Source: Siccibacter colletis (GTDB taxonomy: Bacteria; Pseudomonadota; Gammaproteobacteria; Enterobacterales; Enterobacteriaceae). From it: DNA of 64,000 nt. The position numbers and the translations under genes are program-made. Shown here piece after piece: positions 34,671 to 44,981 of the stretch. The stretch's first letter is position 1. The number at the start of each line of letters is the position of its first letter. The notes under the pieces were generated by a model that saw nothing but the letters and a program-made list of their open reading frames with translations, searched no databases and had not been told where the DNA came from. The stretch lies in NCBI RefSeq assembly GCF_000696575.1, contig NZ_JMSQ01000039.1, positions 25,900 through 89,899 of the forward strand, in the 5' to 3' direction.

Positions 34671-35849
34671 ATGGATACGTTAATGGCAGAGGAAATGCAG
34701 CAACACACCGCCCGCGTCGGCGCAGACGATTTTTTCTTTATGTCGCCGTTTCGCAGCTTCATCGCCACCGGCTGCGTCAGCCGGGTCACGCAGCCAGCGC
34801 TGGATGGCGATCGGCCTGACGGTGAATTTCAGCGGGCAGTAAAGGATGCGTTCGCCCAGGCCCGCACGCAGGGGGTGAAGAATCCGGTGCTCGTCGGGGC
34901 CATCCCGTTCGATACCACGCGCCCGTCTGCCCTGTTTGTACCGGCGCGCTGCGAGGCGTTTTCCCGCCCGGCGCGCCAGAAAGCGGCCTTATACCACATT
35001 GACGACGTCGCGCTGCGCGTTACCGGGCGTGAAGCCATTCCGGAGCAGCCGGTGTTTGAAGCGATGGTCGCCCGCGCTGCGGCGCTCACCGCTACGCCGC
35101 AGGTCGATAAAGTGGTGCTGTCGCGCCTGATCGACATCACCACCGACGCCCGGCCCGACAGCGGCGCACTGCTTGAGCGCCTCATCGCCCAGAATCCCGC
35201 CAGCTTCAACTTCCACGTTCCGCTGCCCGACGGCGGCGTTCTGCTGGGTGCCAGCCCGGAACTGCTGCTGCGTAAAGAGGGCGCGCACTTCAGCTCGCTG
35301 CCGCTGGCCGGGTCCGCCCGCCGCCAGCCGGATGACACCCTCGACCGCGAGGCGGGCCGCCGCCTGATGAACTCGGCAAAGGATCGGCACGAACACGACC
35401 TGGTGACCGGCGCGATGAAAGCGATACTGGCCCCGCGCAGCCGCACCCTGACGCTGCCGGAGACCCCGCAGCTCATCACTACCCCAACCCTGTGGCATCT
35501 GGCGACGCCGGTGGAAGGCGACGTCAAGGACGCCCACGATAACGCGCTGTCGCTGGCTTGCCTGCTGCATCCCACCCCGGCGCTGAGCGGTTTCCCGCAT
35601 GACGTCGCCAAAACCCTGATTGCTGACCTCGAACCCTTCGAGCGCGATCTGTTCGGTGGCATCGTCGGCTGGTGCGACGAAGAGGGGAACGGTGAGTGGG
35701 CGGTAACCATCCGCTGCGCGCGCATTAAAGATAATCAGGTGCGGCTGTTCGCCGGCGCGGGCATCGTTCCGGCCTCTTCACCGGAAGGGGAGTGGCACGA
35801 AACCGGCACCAAACTCTCCACCATGCTTAACGTTTTTGGACTCAACTGA
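34671..35849 (+). CDS. entC: Isochorismate synthase EntC
   Basis: 392 residues from [16 protein letters not shown] lies 6 bases upstream of this ATG, and the frame above it crosses the Fur-box region. Chorismate-binding enzyme: the substrate/Mg segment [14 protein letters not shown] and AVTIRCARI near the C-terminus, [11 protein letters not shown] and [11 protein letters not shown] mid-protein. It converts chorismate to isochorismate, the first step toward 2,3-dihydroxybenzoate. First gene of entCEBAH. Confidence 0.97.
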   Translation: MDTLMAEEMQQHTARVGADDFFFMSPFRSFIATGCVSRVTQPALDGDRPDGEFQRAVKDAFAQARTQGVKNPVLVGAIPFDTTRPSALFVPARCEAFSRPARQKAALYHIDDVALRVTGREAIPEQPVFEAMVARAAALTATPQVDKVVLSRLIDITTDARPDSGALLERLIAQNPASFNFHVPLPDGGVLLGASPELLLRKEGAHFSSLPLAGSARRQPDDTLDREAGRRLMNSAKDRHEHDLVTGAMKAILAPRSRTLTLPETPQLITTPTLWHLATPVEGDVKDAHDNALSLACLLHPTPALSGFPHDVAKTLIADLEPFERDLFGGIVGWCDEEGNGEWAVTIRCARIKDNQVRLFAGAGIVPASSPEGEWHETGTKLSTMLNVFGLN

Positions 35850-35857
35850 AGGTTGCT

Positions 35858-37468
35858 ATGACTGTTTCTTTTACCCGCTGGCCGGACGATCTCGCTGCCC
35901 GTTACCGTGAGAAGGGCTACTGGACCGATCTTCCGCTCACCGACATTCTGACCCGTCACGCCGACAGCGACGCCTGTGCGCTGATCGACGGCGATCGCAC
36001 CTTCAGCTATCGCGCGCTTAATGCCGCGTCCGACCGGCTGGGCGCGGCATTGCAGCGCCAGGGCCTGAAGCGCGGCGAAACCGCGCTGGTGCAGCTCGGT
36101 AACGTGGCGGAGTTCTATATCACCCTGTTTGCGCTGCTGAAAATCGGCGTCGCGCCGGTGAATGCCCTGTTCAGCCATCAGCGTACCGAGCTGGAAGCCT
36201 ATGCCGGACAGATCGCCCCGGCGCTGCTGGTGGCGGACCGCGAACACAGCTTCTTTGGCAGTGACGAGACGCTGAATCAGTTTGTCGCCGCCCACGCTTC
36301 ACTGCGTGTGGTCGCGCTGCATAACGATAGCGGTGAGCACGCCCTGTCAACGCTCATTGCCAGCGAGCAGGGAGAGTTCGTTGCCACGCCAACCCCGGCG
36401 GATGAAGTGGCGTTTTTCCAGCTCTCTGGCGGCAGCACCGGCACCCCGAAGCTGATCCCGCGTACCCATAACGACTACTACTACAGCATTCGTCGCAGCA
36501 ACGAGATCTGCCAGTTCACGGCGGAAACCCGCTACCTGTGCGCGCTGCCCGCAGCCCATAACTATCCGCTCAGCTCGCCCGGCGCCTTCGGCGTGTTTCT
36601 GGCGGCAGGCTGCGTGGTGCTGGCTCGCGATCCGAGCGCCACGCTCTGCTTCCCGCTGATTGAACAGCATCAGATCAACGTCACCGCCCTGGTACCGCCG
36701 GCGGTCAGCCTGTGGCTGCAGGCGATCCAGGAGTGGGGCAGTAACGCCCAGCTGGCCTCGCTGCGCCTGTTGCAGGTGGGCGGGGCGCGGCTCTCCTCCT
36801 CGCTGGCGGCGCGTATTCCGGCGGAGATTGGCTGCCAGCTGCAGCAGGTCTTCGGCATGGCGGAAGGGCTGGTGAACTACACCCGCCTCGATGATAGCGA
36901 GGCGCGCATCCTGAATACCCAGGGCACGCCGATGAGCCCGGACGATGAGGTGTGGGTAGCGGATGAGCACGGCAACCCGCTGCCGCGCGGCGAAGTAGGG
37001 CGACTGATGACCCGAGGCCCGTACACCTTCCGCGGCTACTACAACAGTCCGGAACACAACGCCCGCGCCTTCGACGCCAACGGCTTTTACAGCTCCGGCG
37101 ATCTGATCGCCATTGATGAAGACGGCTACATCACCGTCCAGGGGCGAGAAAAAGATCAGATCAACCGCGGCGGAGAGAAGATCGCCGCCGAAGAGATCGA
37201 AAACCTGCTGCTGCGCCACGAGGCGGTGATCCACGCCGCGCTGGTCAGCATGGAGGACGATCTGCTGGGCGAGAAGAGCTGTGCCTGGCTGGTTACGAAG
37301 CGCCCGGTGCGCCCGGTGGAGATCCGCCGCTGGCTGCGCGAGCTGGGCGTCGCCGATTTCAAACTGCCGGACCGCGTGGAGTGCGTGGAATCGCTGCCGC
37401 TTACGCCGGTCGGTAAAGTAGACAAAAAACAACTGCGCCAGTGGCTCGCTGCGCGCACGCAGGCCTGA
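35858..37468 (+). CDS. entE: 2,3-dihydroxybenzoate-AMP ligase EntE
   Basis: 536 residues, family length. Core adenylation motifs are visible: [48 protein letters not shown] and the C-terminal catalytic Lys in [12 protein letters not shown]. It activates 2,3-DHB as the acyl-adenylate and loads it onto the EntB carrier domain. It starts 8 bases after entC. Confidence 0.98.
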   Translation: MTVSFTRWPDDLAARYREKGYWTDLPLTDILTRHADSDACALIDGDRTFSYRALNAASDRLGAALQRQGLKRGETALVQLGNVAEFYITLFALLKIGVAPVNALFSHQRTELEAYAGQIAPALLVADREHSFFGSDETLNQFVAAHASLRVVALHNDSGEHALSTLIASEQGEFVATPTPADEVAFFQLSGGSTGTPKLIPRTHNDYYYSIRRSNEICQFTAETRYLCALPAAHNYPLSSPGAFGVFLAAGCVVLARDPSATLCFPLIEQHQINVTALVPPAVSLWLQAIQEWGSNAQLASLRLLQVGGARLSSSLAARIPAEIGCQLQQVFGMAEGLVNYTRLDDSEARILNTQGTPMSPDDEVWVADEHGNPLPRGEVGRLMTRGPYTFRGYYNSPEHNARAFDANGFYSSGDLIAIDEDGYITVQGREKDQINRGGEKIAAEEIENLLLRHEAVIHAALVSMEDDLLGEKSCAWLVTKRPVRPVEIRRWLRELGVADFKLPDRVECVESLPLTPVGKVDKKQLRQWLAARTQA

Positions 37469-37487
37469 AGGATTTAAGGGAAATATC

Positions 37488-38360
37488 ATGGCAATTCCAA
37501 AACTGAACGCTTACGCCCTGCCGACCGCGCAGGAGATCCCCACCAGCAAAGTGAGCTGGCCTTTCGAGCCGCAGCGCGCCGCGTTGCTGATCCACGATAT
37601 GCAGGATTACTTCGTCAATTTCTGGGGCGACAACTGCGCCATGATGGAGCAGGTGATTGCTAACATCGCAGCGCTGCGCCAGTTCTGCAAACAGCAGGGC
37701 ATTCCGGTGTACTACACCGCTCAGCCAAAGGATCAGAGCGATGCCGACCGCGCGCTGCTCAACGACATGTGGGGACCGGGCCTCAACAAACATCCGGAAC
37801 AGCAGAAGGTGGTGGATGCCCTCGCGCCGGATGCGGATGACACCGTGCTGGTGAAGTGGCGCTACAGCGCGTTCCACCGCTCGCCGCTGGAGCAGGCGCT
37901 GAAGGAGAGCGGGCGCGATCAGCTGCTCATTACCGGGGTTTACGCCCATATTGGCTGCATGACCACGGCGACCGATGCGTTCATGCGCGACATCAAGCCG
38001 TTCATGGTGGCCGATGCGCTGGCTGACTTCAGCCGCGAGGAGCACATGATGGCCCTGACTTACGTGGCGGGCCGCGCCGGTCGCGTGGTGATGACGGCCG
38101 ATCTGCTGCCGCAGCAGGCGAGCGATGACGTGCCGGCCAGTAAGGACGCACTGCGCGCGCTGGTGCTGCCGCTGCTGGACGAATCCGACGAGCCGTATGA
38201 CGATGACAACCTGATCGATTACGGTCTGGATTCGGTGCGCATGATGGCGCTGGCCGCGCGCTGGCGCAAAGTGCACAGCGATATCGACTTCGTGATGCTG
38301 GCGAAAAAACCGACGCTTGACGCCTGGTGGGCGCTGCTCTCCCGGGAAGGCAGCCGCTGA
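37488..38360 (+). CDS. entB: Isochorismatase/aryl carrier protein EntB
   Basis: 290 residues. The N-terminal isochorismatase domain (LLIHDMQDYFVNFW with the catalytic Asp) hydrolyses isochorismate to 2,3-dihydro-2,3-DHB. The C-terminal aryl carrier domain has the arm-attachment motif DYGLDSVRMM (Ser249). It starts 19 bases after entE, and its stop overlaps the entA start by one base (TGATG). Confidence 0.98.
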   Translation: MAIPKLNAYALPTAQEIPTSKVSWPFEPQRAALLIHDMQDYFVNFWGDNCAMMEQVIANIAALRQFCKQQGIPVYYTAQPKDQSDADRALLNDMWGPGLNKHPEQQKVVDALAPDADDTVLVKWRYSAFHRSPLEQALKESGRDQLLITGVYAHIGCMTTATDAFMRDIKPFMVADALADFSREEHMMALTYVAGRAGRVVMTADLLPQQASDDVPASKDALRALVLPLLDESDEPYDDDNLIDYGLDSVRMMALAARWRKVHSDIDFVMLAKKPTLDAWWALLSREGSR

Positions 38361-39115
38361 TGGCCGGGCTGGATTTCCGTGGCAAAAACGTCTGGGTAAC
38401 CGGAGCGGGCAAGGGGATTGGTCAGGCCACCGCGCTGGCGTTTGTCGAGGCCGGTGCTCAGGTCGTGGGCTTCGACCTGGCCTTTGAGCAGGAGCGCTAT
38501 CCTTATCGCACCGAAGTGCTCGACGTGGCCGATGCGGCGGCGGTGGCGCAGGTGTGCCAGCGCGTGCTGGCCGACACCCGTGCGCTTGATGTGCTGGTGA
38601 ACGCAGCAGGCATTTTACGCATGGGGCCGACCGACGAGCTGACTCAGGAGGACTGGCAGCAGACCTTTGCCGTCAACGTGGGCGGCGCGTTTAATCTGTT
38701 CCAGCAGACCATGCCCTGGTTCCGCCGCCAGCAGAGTGGGGCGATTGTCACGGTAGCTTCCGACGCTGCCCATACGCCGCGCATCGGCATGTCGGCTTAC
38801 GGCGCGTCGAAAGCGGCGCTGAAAAGCCTGGCGCTCACCGTCGGTCTTGAGCTGGCGGGTAGCCACGTGCGCAGCAATATCGTTTCGCCTGGCTCGACCG
38901 ATACCGATATGCAGCGCGTGCTCTGGACCAGTGATGACGCCGAGCAGCAGCGTATCCGCGGCTTTGGCGAACAGTTTAAGCTGGGCATTCCGCTGGGCAA
39001 GATTGGCCGTCCGCAGGACGTGGCCGCCACCGTGCTGTTCCTCGCCTCCGATGCCGCAGGGCACATCACGCTGCAGGATATCGTGGTGGACGGCGGCTCG
39101 ACGCTGGGGGCATAG
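38360..39115 (+). CDS. entA: 2,3-dihydro-2,3-dihydroxybenzoate dehydrogenase EntA
   Basis: 251 residues from [21 protein letters not shown]. Short-chain dehydrogenase with the NAD glycine motif, NAAG at strand 4 and the catalytic YGASK. It oxidises the EntB product to 2,3-DHB. The start overlaps the entB stop, so the frame above 38360 is not used. entH follows after one base. Confidence 0.97.
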   Translation: MAGLDFRGKNVWVTGAGKGIGQATALAFVEAGAQVVGFDLAFEQERYPYRTEVLDVADAAAVAQVCQRVLADTRALDVLVNAAGILRMGPTDELTQEDWQQTFAVNVGGAFNLFQQTMPWFRRQQSGAIVTVASDAAHTPRIGMSAYGASKAALKSLALTVGLELAGSHVRSNIVSPGSTDTDMQRVLWTSDDAEQQRIRGFGEQFKLGIPLGKIGRPQDVAATVLFLASDAAGHITLQDIVVDGGSTLGA

Positions 39116-39116
39116 C

Positions 39117-39530
39117 ATGATCTGGAAACGCCATCTGTCCCTTGAAGAGCTGAATGCCACTAGCCTGAACACCCTGGTGGCGCACCTCGGCGTGGTTTAT
39201 ACGCGCATCGGCGACGACATTCTGGAAGCAGAGATGCCGGTGGATGCCCGTACCCATCAGCCGTTTGGCCTGCTGCACGGCGGCGCGTCGGCGGCGTTGG
39301 CGGAAACGCTCGGCTCAATGGCCGGGTATCTCACCACCCGCGACGGGCAGTGCGTGGTCGGCACCGAGCTGAACGCCACCCATCACCGCCCGGTTTCTCA
39401 GGGGAAAGTGCGCGGCGTCTGCCAGCCGCTGCATCTCGGGCGTCAGACCCAGTCCTGGGAGATCACCATTTTCGACGAGCAGGGCCGCCGGGTTTGCACC
39501 TCGCGTCTCAGCACGGCGGTAATGGGGTAA
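39117..39530 (+). CDS. entH: Proofreading thioesterase EntH (YbdB)
   Basis: 137 residues from [16 protein letters not shown], the family start. Hotdog-fold thioesterase with the [14 protein letters not shown] motif and catalytic Glu. It frees EntB that has been loaded with wrong aryl acids, keeping enterobactin synthesis moving. Last gene of entCEBAH; a stem-loop follows. Confidence 0.96.
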   Translation: MIWKRHLSLEELNATSLNTLVAHLGVVYTRIGDDILEAEMPVDARTHQPFGLLHGGASAALAETLGSMAGYLTTRDGQCVVGTELNATHHRPVSQGKVRGVCQPLHLGRQTQSWEITIFDEQGRRVCTSRLSTAVMG

Positions 39531-39547
39531 ACCCTTCTGCACGCTGA

Positions 39548-39567
39548 CCCTCTCCTGCGGGAGAGGG
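39548..39567. terminator. 8-bp GC hairpin after entH
   Basis: CCCTCTCC pairs with GGAGAGGG around TGCG, 17 bases past the entH stop. No T-run follows, so termination would be inefficient or the stem protects the 3' end. Confidence 0.5.
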
Positions 39568-39717
39568 AATCTCCATCCCGCCTTTCGACACCACGCTTGC
39601 ATCCCGTTGCTGCGTAAAGTGATCCCGCTTGCAATGTCAGGTAAATCCAGGCCGAGCGGACTGTTTTCTCCCTTTCCTCGTTGTTAAATTCCGACTGCTG
39701 ATATAGATACAAAATGT

Positions 39718-39732
39718 AACACCTTCGGTGTT
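39718..39732. promoter_or_regulatory. Palindrome in the cstA promoter region
   Basis: AACACC-TTC-GGTGTT is a perfect 6-bp dyad 36 bases before the cstA start, overlapping the expected promoter or leader. As RNA it would be a stem with a UUC loop. E. coli cstA is controlled by CRP and by CsrA binding in the leader; this dyad may belong to such control. Confidence 0.4.
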
Positions 39733-39767
39733 GTACCTTTACTGCATAAAAATAACGGACAACAACT

Positions 39768-41873
39768 ATGAATAAATCAGGGAAATACCTCATCTGGGTG
39801 GCGCTGTCGCTGCTGGGCGCGTTTGCCCTCGGTTACATCGCCCTCAACCGTGGTGAACAGATAAACGCGCTGTGGATCGTCGTCGCCGCCGTCTGCGTTT
39901 ACCTTATCGCTTATCGTTTCTACGGCATCTTCATCGCTAAAAAGGTGCTGGCCGTCGACCCGACGCGCATGACGCCCGCCGTTCGCCATAATGACGGGCT
40001 GGACTACGTGCCGACCGACAAAAAAGTGCTGTTCGGGCATCACTTTGCCGCCATCGCCGGGGCCGGTCCGCTGGTAGGGCCGGTGCTGGCAGCGCAGATG
40101 GGCTACCTGCCGGGGATGATCTGGATCCTCGCCGGGGTGGTGCTGGCGGGGGCCGTACAGGACTTTATGGTGCTGTTCGTCTCCACCCGCCGCGACGGGC
40201 GCTCGCTCGGCGAACTGGTGAAAGAGGAGATGGGGGCCACCGCTGGCGTCATCGCGCTGGTGGCCTGCTTTATGATCATGATTATCATCCTGGCCGTGCT
40301 GGCGATGATCGTGGTGAAAGCCCTGACCCACAGCCCGTGGGGAACCTACACCGTCGCCTTCACCATCCCGCTGGCGATCTTCATGGGGATCTACATCCGC
40401 TATATTCGTCCGGGTCGCATCGGCGAAGTGTCGCTCATCGGCCTGGTGATGCTGATTTTCGCTATCATCTCCGGCGGCTGGGTTGCCGAGAGCGAAACCT
40501 GGGCACCGTGGTTTGATTTTACCGGTATTCAGCTGGTGTGGATGCTGGTGGGCTATGGTTTCGTGGCAGCGGTACTGCCGGTGTGGCTGCTGCTGGCACC
40601 GCGTGATTACCTCTCCACCTTCCTGAAAATCGGCACCATTGTCGGGCTGGCGATCGGCATCCTGATCATGCGTCCGACCCTGACCATGCCAGCGGTGACC
40701 AAATTCATCGACGGCACCGGCCCGGTGTGGTCCGGTAACCTGTTCCCGTTCCTGTTTATCACCATTGCCTGCGGCGCGGTGTCCGGCTTCCATGCCCTGA
40801 TCTCGTCAGGCACCACGCCGAAGATGCTCGCCAACGAAGGCCAGGCCTGCTTTATCGGCTACGGCGGCATGCTGATGGAGTCGTTCGTCGCCATCATGGC
40901 GCTGGTCTCCGCCTGCGTTATCGATCCGGGCGTCTACTTCGCCATGAACAGCCCGATGGCGGTGCTGGCCCCTGCGGGTGCCGCTGACGTTGTGACCTCG
41001 GCGGCCCAGGTGGTGAGCGGATGGGGCTTCCAGATCACCCCGGAAACTCTCAACCAGATTGCCACCGAGGTGGGCGAGCAGTCGATCATCTCCCGTGCGG
41101 GCGGTGCCCCGACGCTGGCGGTGGGGATGGCCTATATCCTGCACGGCGCGCTGGGCGGCCTGATGGATGTCTCCTTCTGGTATCACTTCGCCATTCTGTT
41201 TGAGGCGCTGTTTATCCTCACGGCGGTGGACGCGGGCACCCGTGCGGCACGCTTTATGCTGCAGGATTTGCTCGGCGTCGCGGCACCGTCGCTGAAACGC
41301 ACCGACTCGCTGCCCGCCAACCTGCTGGCTACCGCGCTGGTGGTGCTGGCCTGGGGTTACTTCCTGCGTCAGGGCGTGCTCGACCCGCTGGGCGGCATCA
41401 ACACCCTGTGGCCGCTGTTCGGCATCGCTAACCAGATGCTGGCCGGTATGGCGCTGATGCTCTGCGCGGTGGTGCTGTTCAAGATGAAACGCCAGAAGTA
41501 TGCCTGGGTTGCGCTGGTGCCTACCGCCTGGCTGCTGATCTGCACCCTGACCGCCGGCTGGCAGAAAACCTTCAGCCCGGACGCGAAAGTCGGTTTCCTC
41601 GCCATCGCCAACAAGTTCCAGGCGATGCTCGACAGCGGCAACATTCCGGCGCAGTACACCGTGTCGCAGCTTAACCAACTGGTGTTTAACAACCGTCTGG
41701 ATGCCGGGCTGACCATGTTCTTTATGGTGGTGGTGGTGGTGCTGGCGTGGTTCTCGGTGAAAACCGCGCTCGCCGCGCTGAAAACCGATCGGCCAACTGC
41801 CAACGAAACGCCGTATGAGCCGATGCCGGAAGATGCTGACCGCATCGTCGCGCAGGCCAAAGGCGTGCATTAA
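39768..41873 (+). CDS. cstA: Carbon starvation protein CstA (pyruvate/peptide transporter)
   Basis: 701 residues, family length, with about 16-18 helices. Typical CstA stretches: [28 protein letters not shown] near residue 85 and [20 protein letters not shown] near residue 345. CstA imports pyruvate and was first linked to peptide use under carbon starvation. It is followed 59 bases later by ybdD, its usual small partner, and then by yjiA. Confidence 0.97.
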   Translation: MNKSGKYLIWVALSLLGAFALGYIALNRGEQINALWIVVAAVCVYLIAYRFYGIFIAKKVLAVDPTRMTPAVRHNDGLDYVPTDKKVLFGHHFAAIAGAGPLVGPVLAAQMGYLPGMIWILAGVVLAGAVQDFMVLFVSTRRDGRSLGELVKEEMGATAGVIALVACFMIMIIILAVLAMIVVKALTHSPWGTYTVAFTIPLAIFMGIYIRYIRPGRIGEVSLIGLVMLIFAIISGGWVAESETWAPWFDFTGIQLVWMLVGYGFVAAVLPVWLLLAPRDYLSTFLKIGTIVGLAIGILIMRPTLTMPAVTKFIDGTGPVWSGNLFPFLFITIACGAVSGFHALISSGTTPKMLANEGQACFIGYGGMLMESFVAIMALVSACVIDPGVYFAMNSPMAVLAPAGAADVVTSAAQVVSGWGFQITPETLNQIATEVGEQSIISRAGGAPTLAVGMAYILHGALGGLMDVSFWYHFAILFEALFILTAVDAGTRAARFMLQDLLGVAAPSLKRTDSLPANLLATALVVLAWGYFLRQGVLDPLGGINTLWPLFGIANQMLAGMALMLCAVVLFKMKRQKYAWVALVPTAWLLICTLTAGWQKTFSPDAKVGFLAIANKFQAMLDSGNIPAQYTVSQLNQLVFNNRLDAGLTMFFMVVVVVLAWFSVKTALAALKTDRPTANETPYEPMPEDADRIVAQAKGVH

Positions 41874-41932
41874 GTCACGCGTTATCGCAGCGCACCTGCC
41901 CTGGCGGGTGCGCTGTCTACGGGAGTCGTGCG

Positions 41933-42130
41933 ATGTTTGATACCCTTGCAAAAGCCGGGAAGTACCTCGGCCAAGCAGCAAAACTGATGGTCGGCGTGCC
42001 CGACTATGACAACTACGTGCAGCATATGCGTCTTAACCATCCGGAGCAGACGCCGATGAGCTACGAAGATTTTTTCCGCGAGCGTCAGGATGCGCGCTAC
42101 GGCGGCAAAGGCGGCGCGCGCTGCTGCTAA
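41933..42130 (+). CDS. ybdD: YbdD/YjiX-family small protein
   Basis: 65 residues: [26 protein letters not shown] and a Cys-Cys C-terminus after GGKGGAR. Small partner always encoded behind CstA/BtsT-type carbon transporters; needed for pyruvate uptake by BtsT/CstA in E. coli. It lies 16 bases before yjiA. Confidence 0.94.
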   Translation: MFDTLAKAGKYLGQAAKLMVGVPDYDNYVQHMRLNHPEQTPMSYEDFFRERQDARYGGKGGARCC

Positions 42131-42146
42131 CTGAAAGGATCGTGGC

Positions 42147-43166
42147 ATGAATGATGCGGTACCGGTAACCCTGCTGACCGGTTTTCTCGGCGCGGGCAAA
42201 ACCACCTTACTGAACCACTACCTGCGACAGTACGCTGACGGCTCGGTGGTGATAGTGGAAAACGAATTTGGCGCGGCCAGCATTGACGGACAGCTGCTGG
42301 AGCGTGGCGATAACATCAGCGTGGTGGAAGTGAGCAACGGCTGCGTCTGCTGCAACGTGCGCGGCGAGTTCGCCGACGCGATGGCAGAGCTTATCGACCG
42401 TCGGGCTTCTGGCGCACTGCTTTTTTCAACGCTCATCGTTGAAGCAACCGGGCTGGCCGACCCCGGTCCGATCATCCAGACCTTCTTTACCGACGAGCGG
42501 CTGCGCGCGTCGCTGCGGCTGGACGCCGTAATTACGCTTATCGACTGCCAGCACATCAGCCAGCAGCTGGATGAGCACCCGGTGGCAGCGGCGCAGATCG
42601 CCTTTGCTGACCGCCTGTTGCTCACCAAAAGCGACCTGTGCGACGAGGCGCAGAAAGAGGCAGCGCTGGCGCGTATCAACCGCATTAACAACAAAGCGCC
42701 GCTGCTGGAGATCCACCACGGTGCCTGTACGCCGGAACGCTGGCTGAACATCGCCGCGTTTGAGATGGATGACCGCAACGCGCTTACCGAGGGATACCAC
42801 ATTATCTCCGCCCGCGCCGATGAGCCGGGACGCTTCCGTCCGCTGCGCAAACCCGCAGCCCAGCCGGTGCAGGATGTGATTCAGGCGCACGTCTTTGAAG
42901 CAGGCGCGCTGGATTTAAAAAAGATCGGAGCCTTTATGGAGCGCTGCATTGCCGAACACGGCAACGATATGCTGCGCTACAAAGGCGTGCTGGCTATCGA
43001 CGGACAGCCACAGCGCCTGGTGGTGCAGGGCGTATATAAAGTGGTGGGATTCGATTACGGGTCGGCATGGCAGGCTGACGAAACGCCCGTCTCGCGGCTG
43101 GTGATCATTGGCCGCTACCTGCCGCTAGAGCAGCTGCGGCGCGAGTTTGCCGCAACGGCAAGGTAA
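42147..43166 (+). CDS. yjiA: COG0523 GTPase YjiA (CobW family)
   Basis: 339 residues. P-loop GFLGAGKTTLLNH near residue 12, the metal-binding GCVCCNVR near residue 65, LIVEATGLADP and the guanine motif LTKSD. It ends in a CobW C-terminal domain. COG0523 proteins insert or deliver metals, mainly zinc; YjiA binds several transition metals. In E. coli yjiA sits behind btsT-yjiX, the paralogue of cstA-ybdD; here it is behind cstA-ybdD. Confidence 0.93.
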   Translation: MNDAVPVTLLTGFLGAGKTTLLNHYLRQYADGSVVIVENEFGAASIDGQLLERGDNISVVEVSNGCVCCNVRGEFADAMAELIDRRASGALLFSTLIVEATGLADPGPIIQTFFTDERLRASLRLDAVITLIDCQHISQQLDEHPVAAAQIAFADRLLLTKSDLCDEAQKEAALARINRINNKAPLLEIHHGACTPERWLNIAAFEMDDRNALTEGYHIISARADEPGRFRPLRKPAAQPVQDVIQAHVFEAGALDLKKIGAFMERCIAEHGNDMLRYKGVLAIDGQPQRLVVQGVYKVVGFDYGSAWQADETPVSRLVIIGRYLPLEQLRREFAATAR

Positions 43167-43181
43167 GCGCGTACAGCGTAA

Positions 43182-43212
43182 AAAGCGTGGCGCAGTAAGG
43201 CCACGCTTTCAC
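43182..43212 (+). terminator. Terminator-like hairpin after yjiA
   Basis: AAAGCGTGGC pairs perfectly with GCCACGCTTT around eight bases, 15 bases past the yjiA stop. The T-run is short. It closes the cstA-ybdD-yjiA unit before the AT-rich T6SS insert. Confidence 0.7.
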
Positions 43213-43384
43213 ATGCATATCATTCACTCGAAGAAGATTCCTCGCTGGTTCATGGCTAAAATAAGAATCCATACGCTAGCAAAGCGTTTTTGTTTCAGGA
43301 TTAATTAAAAATAACTGCCAGCTTGTGATAAAAAAATAACAGGGCGTCTTGTACACGGGTAACGCATTTTTTGAGGGATTATCT

Positions 43385-43903
43385 ATGGCATTAAATGGCG
43401 TGTTTCTTTTAAACGGCGCTGATATTTCGCCGCTTACTTTTCCGGGGGTAGGGGTTTTTATGGCCTTCTCTGGTAATGGTAATTATAGAAATCGAGGAAA
43501 CTGCGGAAAATATCCTGATAACGGTTCAATCCCAACTGGACGGTACTGGATTGTTGGACGTGGTAGCGGTGGTTTGTTTTCCAAAGCAATCGCTTTTGTT
43601 AAGGATTCATATAATAAGCATCATAGCGGGGCGGTGTTTTCTCGTTCTGAATGGTTCGCTCTGTATCCCAATGACTGGAATATTGACGATGCAATGTGGA
43701 TCGAAGGCGTTAAGCGCGAGCATTTTAGATTACACCCCGGCGTACTGTCTGATGGATGTATTACTCTCGTCAATAATTCTGAATTTCGAAGCCTGCATAA
43801 TGCGCTTATAAATACGCCTTTAATTCATGTTCCCTGCATGAAGGATCTGATGGCTTACGGCATGATTGAGGTTATCAGCAATGGCTACAACACGTGCTTA
43901 TAA
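43385..43903 (+). CDS. Tlde1-like type VI secretion effector (DUF2778, L,D-transpeptidase fold)
   Basis: 172 residues from MALNGVFLLNG (ATG at 43385, GAGG 10 bases upstream). No signal peptide. The active-site region HFRLHPGVLSDGCITL (His113/His117, Cys125) is the His...S-x-G-C motif of the DUF2778/Tlde1 group. Salmonella Tlde1 is a T6SS toxin that cuts and exchanges D-amino acids on tetrapeptide stems of peptidoglycan in the target periplasm. The next gene overlaps its end and encodes a small membrane protein, as expected for immunity, and an hcp gene follows. AT-rich compared with flanking genes. Confidence 0.85.
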   Translation: MALNGVFLLNGADISPLTFPGVGVFMAFSGNGNYRNRGNCGKYPDNGSIPTGRYWIVGRGSGGLFSKAIAFVKDSYNKHHSGAVFSRSEWFALYPNDWNIDDAMWIEGVKREHFRLHPGVLSDGCITLVNNSEFRSLHNALINTPLIHVPCMKDLMAYGMIEVISNGYNTCL

Positions 43904-44138
43904 CGTATTGAAGATAGTCTTATTCATCTTATTGTTCTGTTCAGGCGCGAGTTTGATAGATCCTTCCCATTTTATAAGCCTGGACACGGCAGAGCGTTTC
44001 GCAACTTATGTATATGGTTATTCAAGCCAGGAGAATTTCGATGATTTATGGGTGCTAATATGGATTGTTTGCTCGATAGCATTTGCTGTTGCTGGCTACA
44101 TTATCATCCTGTGGCTGTTACGAAAGCTGCGCCGCTAA
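43881..44138 (+). CDS. Probable immunity protein for the Tlde1-like toxin
   Basis: 85 residues from MATTRAYNVLK; GAGG lies 9 bases upstream, inside the toxin gene, and the first 23 bases overlap the toxin reading frame. Two hydrophobic helices (IVLFILLFCSGASLI and LIWIVCSIAFAVAGYIIILWLL) flank a ~40-residue segment with acidic and aromatic residues that would face the periplasm, where the toxin acts. Assignment rests on position and topology. Confidence 0.7.
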   Translation: MATTRAYNVLKIVLFILLFCSGASLIDPSHFISLDTAERFATYVYGYSSQENFDDLWVLIWIVCSIAFAVAGYIIILWLLRKLRR

Positions 44139-44150
44139 GGGCGCAGGCTT

Positions 44151-44639
44151 TCACAGTGTTTTGCGTTCATTCCATGCATCAGTGAACTGAACGTTACCAT
44201 CTACATAATGCCGGGTGATTTTTTCATAATTGAGGCTAACGCTTTCAATGTGGTTAAGCTGTGAGCTGGTGAGTTTCACATTCGGAATTGACGTGTTTAC
44301 GCTCGTGACCTTTACATTTTCAAGCAGAATAATGTAATAACAAACTTCTTGACCCGCATCGTTAATTTTATAGAAACGAATCTCTGCACTTTTCAGCGCC
44401 TGACCCGTAGCCGCAGCACGATTAAGGTATGGAGAAGAGCTATCAATTTCCTTTTCCAGCATCACAGATGAATGCTGACGTGTGCCGGTAATCTTTCCAC
44501 TCGTCGTGTCAACTGGTAATGTTAAACCATGAGATAGCCCGATAATCTCAATGCTGCCTTCTCGATCCTTAACATCGACCGAGCCTTTAATATCAGCATT
44601 CCCATCATCTTTTAGCCACATGTTAGCTGGAATCGGCAT
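44151..44639 (-). CDS. hcp: Hcp-family type VI secretion tube protein, orphan
   Basis: 162 residues. It opens MPIPANMWLKDDGNADIKGSV and continues DREGSIEIIGLSHG, the standard Hcp start, and ends with a YEKITRHYVDGNVQFTDAW segment typical of the family. Hcp hexamers build the T6SS tube and carry small effectors inside the ring. No other T6SS structural genes are in the window, so it would serve a system elsewhere. It is convergent with the immunity gene, 12 bases apart. Confidence 0.93.
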   Translation of the reverse strand: MPIPANMWLKDDGNADIKGSVDVKDREGSIEIIGLSHGLTLPVDTTSGKITGTRQHSSVMLEKEIDSSSPYLNRAAATGQALKSAEIRFYKINDAGQEVCYYIILLENVKVTSVNTSIPNVKLTSSQLNHIESVSLNYEKITRHYVDGNVQFTDAWNERKTL

Positions 44640-44936
44640 TTTTATTATTCCTTACGCAATTAATAAACCCATGAGAAAAGCTCAGGCTTTAGACAATCAG
44701 AAATAAATGAATAAGTATATATACCTGATTCCTGTTTTTTTACCGGACGCTGTTTGACATAGAAAGGTGGAGTGTAAATAAGAACAGTTGCCGAGGAATT
44801 ATCCGATTTTTTGTATTATCTGTTTCCAGCTGTCGATACAAAACAAAAAGTTTTTATATAAAATATTCAATGATGCATCCATTGTTAAAATAAGGTTGTT
44901 ACCAGCGCCCTGGCGCAAAAAAACGACTAATTAATG

Positions 44937-44968
44937 CGCCTGCAATTCTTAATACGGAATTGCAGGCG
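44937..44968. terminator. 12-bp perfect hairpin after the reductase gene
   Basis: CGCCTGCAATTC (44937-44948) pairs with GAATTGCAGGCG (44957-44968) around eight bases, 14 bases past the stop of the leftward gene. The nearest T-run is about 16 bases beyond the stem. The remaining ~300 bases up to hcp are AT-rich and hold no gene; they probably include the hcp promoter. Confidence 0.6.
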
Positions 44969-44981
44969 TGCAACACCAGTC

